A stretch of DNA of 5,900 bases from an uncultured Lachnospiraceae bacterium. Its GTDB lineage: Bacteria; Bacillota; Clostridia; Lachnospirales; Lachnospiraceae. Both the position numbers and the translations under genes were made by a program. The notes under the pieces are model-generated. The model was given only the letters and a program-made list of their open reading frames with translations. It was not told the origin of the DNA and made no database searches. Below are positions 3,510-5,900 of this stretch, in pieces (positions within the stretch are counted from its first letter, which is position 1; every line of letters begins with the position of its first letter). The DNA is taken from the NCBI GenBank assembly GCA_900313745.1, contig OMSM01000231.1, forward strand, positions 1-5,900. The letters run 5' to 3'.

Positions 3510-5900
3510 ATGAAAATCATGACTTCCGAGTATCGGGACCGCCTGCGCCACTGGCAGCGGGTGCTTCTCGATGATCTGTATCTGCCTCTGGGGCAGATCC
3601 GTTTTGAAGCCGCGCGCTCAGCGGACCAGCTCTCCTTTGAGGAGGCGGGAAAGCTGGACTATCATCCGGCGGAACCGGGGTATACCTGGGGCAATGTCTG
3701 GGATTACTGCTGGTTCCGCGGAAGTTTTACTCTGCCTGCGGAAGCGGAGGGAAAGCGCATCGTGATGGATCTTCAGCCGGGCGGGGAGAGCACGGTGTTT
3801 GTCAACGGGAAAGCTTTCGGCACCTACCGCGCTCCCTGGGTGAAGTATCCGCACCACTATATTGAGGACAACTGCGTCGCCGTCTCGGGAAAGGCCGGTG
3901 ATACCGTAAGCGTCGTGATGGAGACCTATGCAGGACATGACTACCCGCAAGCCGGGGGCTGCGCGACCGGCCCGGTGCTTCCCGGGACCTATGAGCCCAG
4001 GGAGGAGAAGGATGACCGGCGGGTCCTCGGAACCCCGACCTTCGGCATCTGGAACGAGGAAGCGTACCAGCTCTTCATGGATGTCGATACGCTCTCAAAA
4101 CTCCTGGACACGCTCGATGACACCTCTCTAAGGGCTGCGAAGGTAGCGGAGGCGCTTGAGCGCTTTACCCTGACCGCGGACTTCGAGCAGCCTTTGGAGG
4201 ACCGGGTGCGGTCGTACCGGGAGGCGAGGGAACTGCTGAGACCCGCGATGGAGGCGGTAAACGGCTCCACCGCTCCGGAGTTTTACGCCATAGGCAATGC
4301 TCATCTCGATCTTGCCTGGCTCTGGCCGATGGCCGAGACGTACCGCAAGACGGCGAGGACCTTCGCCGCCCAGCTGAGGCTGATCGACGAGTATCCCGAG
4401 TACCGGTATCTGCAGAGCCAGCCCGCGGCCTACGAGATGTGCCGCAGGTATTACCCTGAGCTCTTTGAGCGCATTAAGGCGGCGATAAAGAAGGGCGGCT
4501 GGATCGCGGAAGGCGCGATGTGGGTGGAGCCGGACACCAACATGGCCGGCGGCGAGGCGCTGGTAAGGCAGCTGTTCTACGGGATAAGGTACTATCGCGA
4601 CGTCCTCGGAACGGAGTCAAAGGTGCTCTGGCTTCCCGACACCTTCGGGTATTCCGGTGCACTTCCTCAGATTCTGAAGAAGTGCGGAGTGAAGTATCTG
4701 GTCACCCAGAAAATCTTCTGGTCCTACAACGGCGGGGAGCGCTTCCCTTACCACTACTTCACCTGGGAGGGCATCGACGGAACCTCGGTCACGGCGTTCC
4801 TTCCGACCAGCTACACCTATCAGACCGATCCCGAATCTGTCTCCAATACCTGGAAGGAGCGCTCCCAGGAGAGAGATCTGGACGCGTTCCTTCTGCCCTT
4901 CGGCTACGGGGACGGCGGAGGAGGGCCCTCGAGGGATTACATCGAGTACATCCGCCGCGAGCGGGATCTCGAGGGAATGCCCCGGGTGCAGATGACAGAC
5001 CCGGTGAGCTTCTTCGAGAAGCTGGAGGCTCAGGGCGGCCCGAAGAACACCTGGCAGGGCGAGCTGTACTTCGACGCCCACCGGGGCACCTATACCACCC
5101 AGGCCAGGGTGAAGCGCAACAACCGCAGGGCGGAGCTTGCCCTTAGGGAGATGGAGTTCTGGGGCGCGGCAGCCGTGCTCTCGGGTGCGGGCTATGACAC
5201 AGAGTCCGGCGAGCGGCTCTGGAAGGAACTCCTGCTGCACCAGTTCCATGACATACTGCCCGGCTCGAGCATCGCCAGGGTCTACCGCGAGGCGGAGAAG
5301 AGGGTGGAGGCAGTGATCAGCGAGGCATCCGCGCTCGCGTCCTCCTATGCGGGCCTGCTCGCGGCGCAGGACGGCGGCGCGTATACCGTCCGGAATTCGC
5401 TCTCTTTTGAGCGGCGCGCTTATATTGCGCTGCCCGGGCGGTTCCGGGAGGGCGCGGTGACAGCCGACGGAACCCGCATACCCGTAGAATCCTCGGGAGA
5501 CGACGTGCGTGCGCTTGTTGTGCTTCCCTCCGCAGGGGCACTGACCCTTTATCCGTCGGCAGGTGAAGCCGGGGACAGACCGGAAGCCCGGGCATATGAG
5601 GACGGGGACGGCTTCGTTCTGGAGAACGGCCTGATCAGGGCACGTGTTGACGGAAAAGGCGAGATCGTGAGCCTCATCCGCGAGGACAGCGGGCGGGAGT
5701 TCGCGGCAGGGCCCATGAACAGGTTCCGCTTCTTCAAGGATGTGCCCCGGATGTTCGATGCGTGGGACATTGATGCTCCTTACAGGGATCAGGAGATCCC
5801 CGGGGCGTACGATGTGTGTGTCGCAGTGGAGAAGGAAGGCGGGCTCCGCGCCGGGCTTCTCGTGACCGGGCGGATAGGGGTGTCCTCTTTCATTCAGCAC
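3510..5900 (+). CDS. Alpha-mannosidase, glycoside hydrolase family 38 (3' end outside window)
   Basis: Zinc-dependent exo-acting enzyme that removes alpha-mannose from glycans. The frame is open for 797 codons to the right edge with no frameshift. An N-terminal beta domain (about 60-150, with WGNVWDYCWFRGSF) is like that of the Ams1/MAN2C1 cytosolic-type enzymes. The catalytic domain starts near 258: NAHLDLAWLW gives zinc ligands His 265 and Asp 267; LPDTFGYSG gives Asp 377, by family knowledge both nucleophile and zinc ligand; HQFHDILPGS gives zinc ligand His 580. Other family signatures are GDGGGGPSRD (from Gly 467), HRGTYTTQA (from 524) and, in the C-terminal beta region, FVLENGLIRA (from 702) and DAWDID (750-755). 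No signal peptide is seen, so it should be cytoplasmic and act on imported oligosaccharides. Relatives are about 1000 residues, so roughly 200-250 are missing. It has its own leader behind a terminator. Confidence 0.96.
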   Translation, partial: MKIMTSEYRDRLRHWQRVLLDDLYLPLGQIRFEAARSADQLSFEEAGKLDYHPAEPGYTWGNVWDYCWFRGSFTLPAEAEGKRIVMDLQPGGESTVFVNGKAFGTYRAPWVKYPHHYIEDNCVAVSGKAGDTVSVVMETYAGHDYPQAGGCATGPVLPGTYEPREEKDDRRVLGTPTFGIWNEEAYQLFMDVDTLSKLLDTLDDTSLRAAKVAEALERFTLTADFEQPLEDRVRSYREARELLRPAMEAVNGSTAPEFYAIGNAHLDLAWLWPMAETYRKTARTFAAQLRLIDEYPEYRYLQSQPAAYEMCRRYYPELFERIKAAIKKGGWIAEGAMWVEPDTNMAGGEALVRQLFYGIRYYRDVLGTESKVLWLPDTFGYSGALPQILKKCGVKYLVTQKIFWSYNGGERFPYHYFTWEGIDGTSVTAFLPTSYTYQTDPESVSNTWKERSQERDLDAFLLPFGYGDGGGGPSRDYIEYIRRERDLEGMPRVQMTDPVSFFEKLEAQGGPKNTWQGELYFDAHRGTYTTQARVKRNNRRAELALREMEFWGAAAVLSGAGYDTESGERLWKELLLHQFHDILPGSSIARVYREAEKRVEAVISEASALASSYAGLLAAQDGGAYTVRNSLSFERRAYIALPGRFREGAVTADGTRIPVESSGDDVRALVVLPSAGALTLYPSAGEAGDRPEARAYEDGDGFVLENGLIRARVDGKGEIVSLIREDSGREFAAGPMNRFRFFKDVPRMFDAWDIDAPYRDQEIPGAYDVCVAVEKEGGLRAGLLVTGRIGVSSFIQH

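Noticed and set aside
4520..5146. 208-codon + strand open frame
   Set aside because: Out of frame inside the GH38 catalytic domain; the product is Arg/Gly-rich with no family pattern and no ribosome binding site.
4617..5900. Long open frame on the minus strand (427 codons)
   Set aside because: It is the antisense shadow of the GH38 gene, whose own frame shows catalytic motifs throughout; GC-rich codons leave the opposite strand open. The minus-strand translation shows no recognisable domain.

Overview
The window is a high-GC, tightly packed stretch with every gene on the + strand. It looks like a Gram-positive anaerobe of the Clostridia (Lachnospiraceae-like). That placement is an inference from three things: the FtsX/LolD-type ABC operon style, the GntR and TetR-like regulator parts, and the cytosolic-type GH38 mannosidase. 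No rRNA or marker gene is present to confirm it.

Layout. Positions 1-536 hold the 3' end of an FtsX/MacB-type ABC permease. A 94-base gap follows with a strong 15-bp RNA hairpin and a second smaller one. Next come two ABC ATPases of the LolD/MacB/YtrE type (631-1326 and 1353-2288). The second carries an unusual C-terminal tail that reads like a SpoVT/AbrB-type swapped-hairpin domain. The AT-rich gap 2289-2514 holds a near-consensus promoter (TTGACA-N18-TATATT) whose -10 lies inside an inverted repeat, followed by two further foldable elements. Positions 2515-3321 encode a GntR-type winged-helix protein whose C-terminal two thirds look like a TetR-family protein (a second HTH plus an all-helical ligand domain) instead of a usual GntR effector domain. 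A clear intrinsic terminator (3364-3388) ends this unit. After a short leader with a perfect 8-bp inverted repeat, a long GH38 alpha-mannosidase gene starts at 3510 and runs off the window end (797 codons present).

How they may work together. Permease and ATPases form one transport complex, probably of the type that moves lipids, peptides or antibiotics, or that responds to envelope stress. By analogy with ytr-type operons, where a GntR regulator sits with an FtsX-type ABC system, the hybrid regulator may control the ABC genes and itself; it may instead control the mannosidase. The terminator separates it from the mannosidase, which probably belongs to a glycan-degradation function. No mobile element, CRISPR, tRNA or rRNA was seen.
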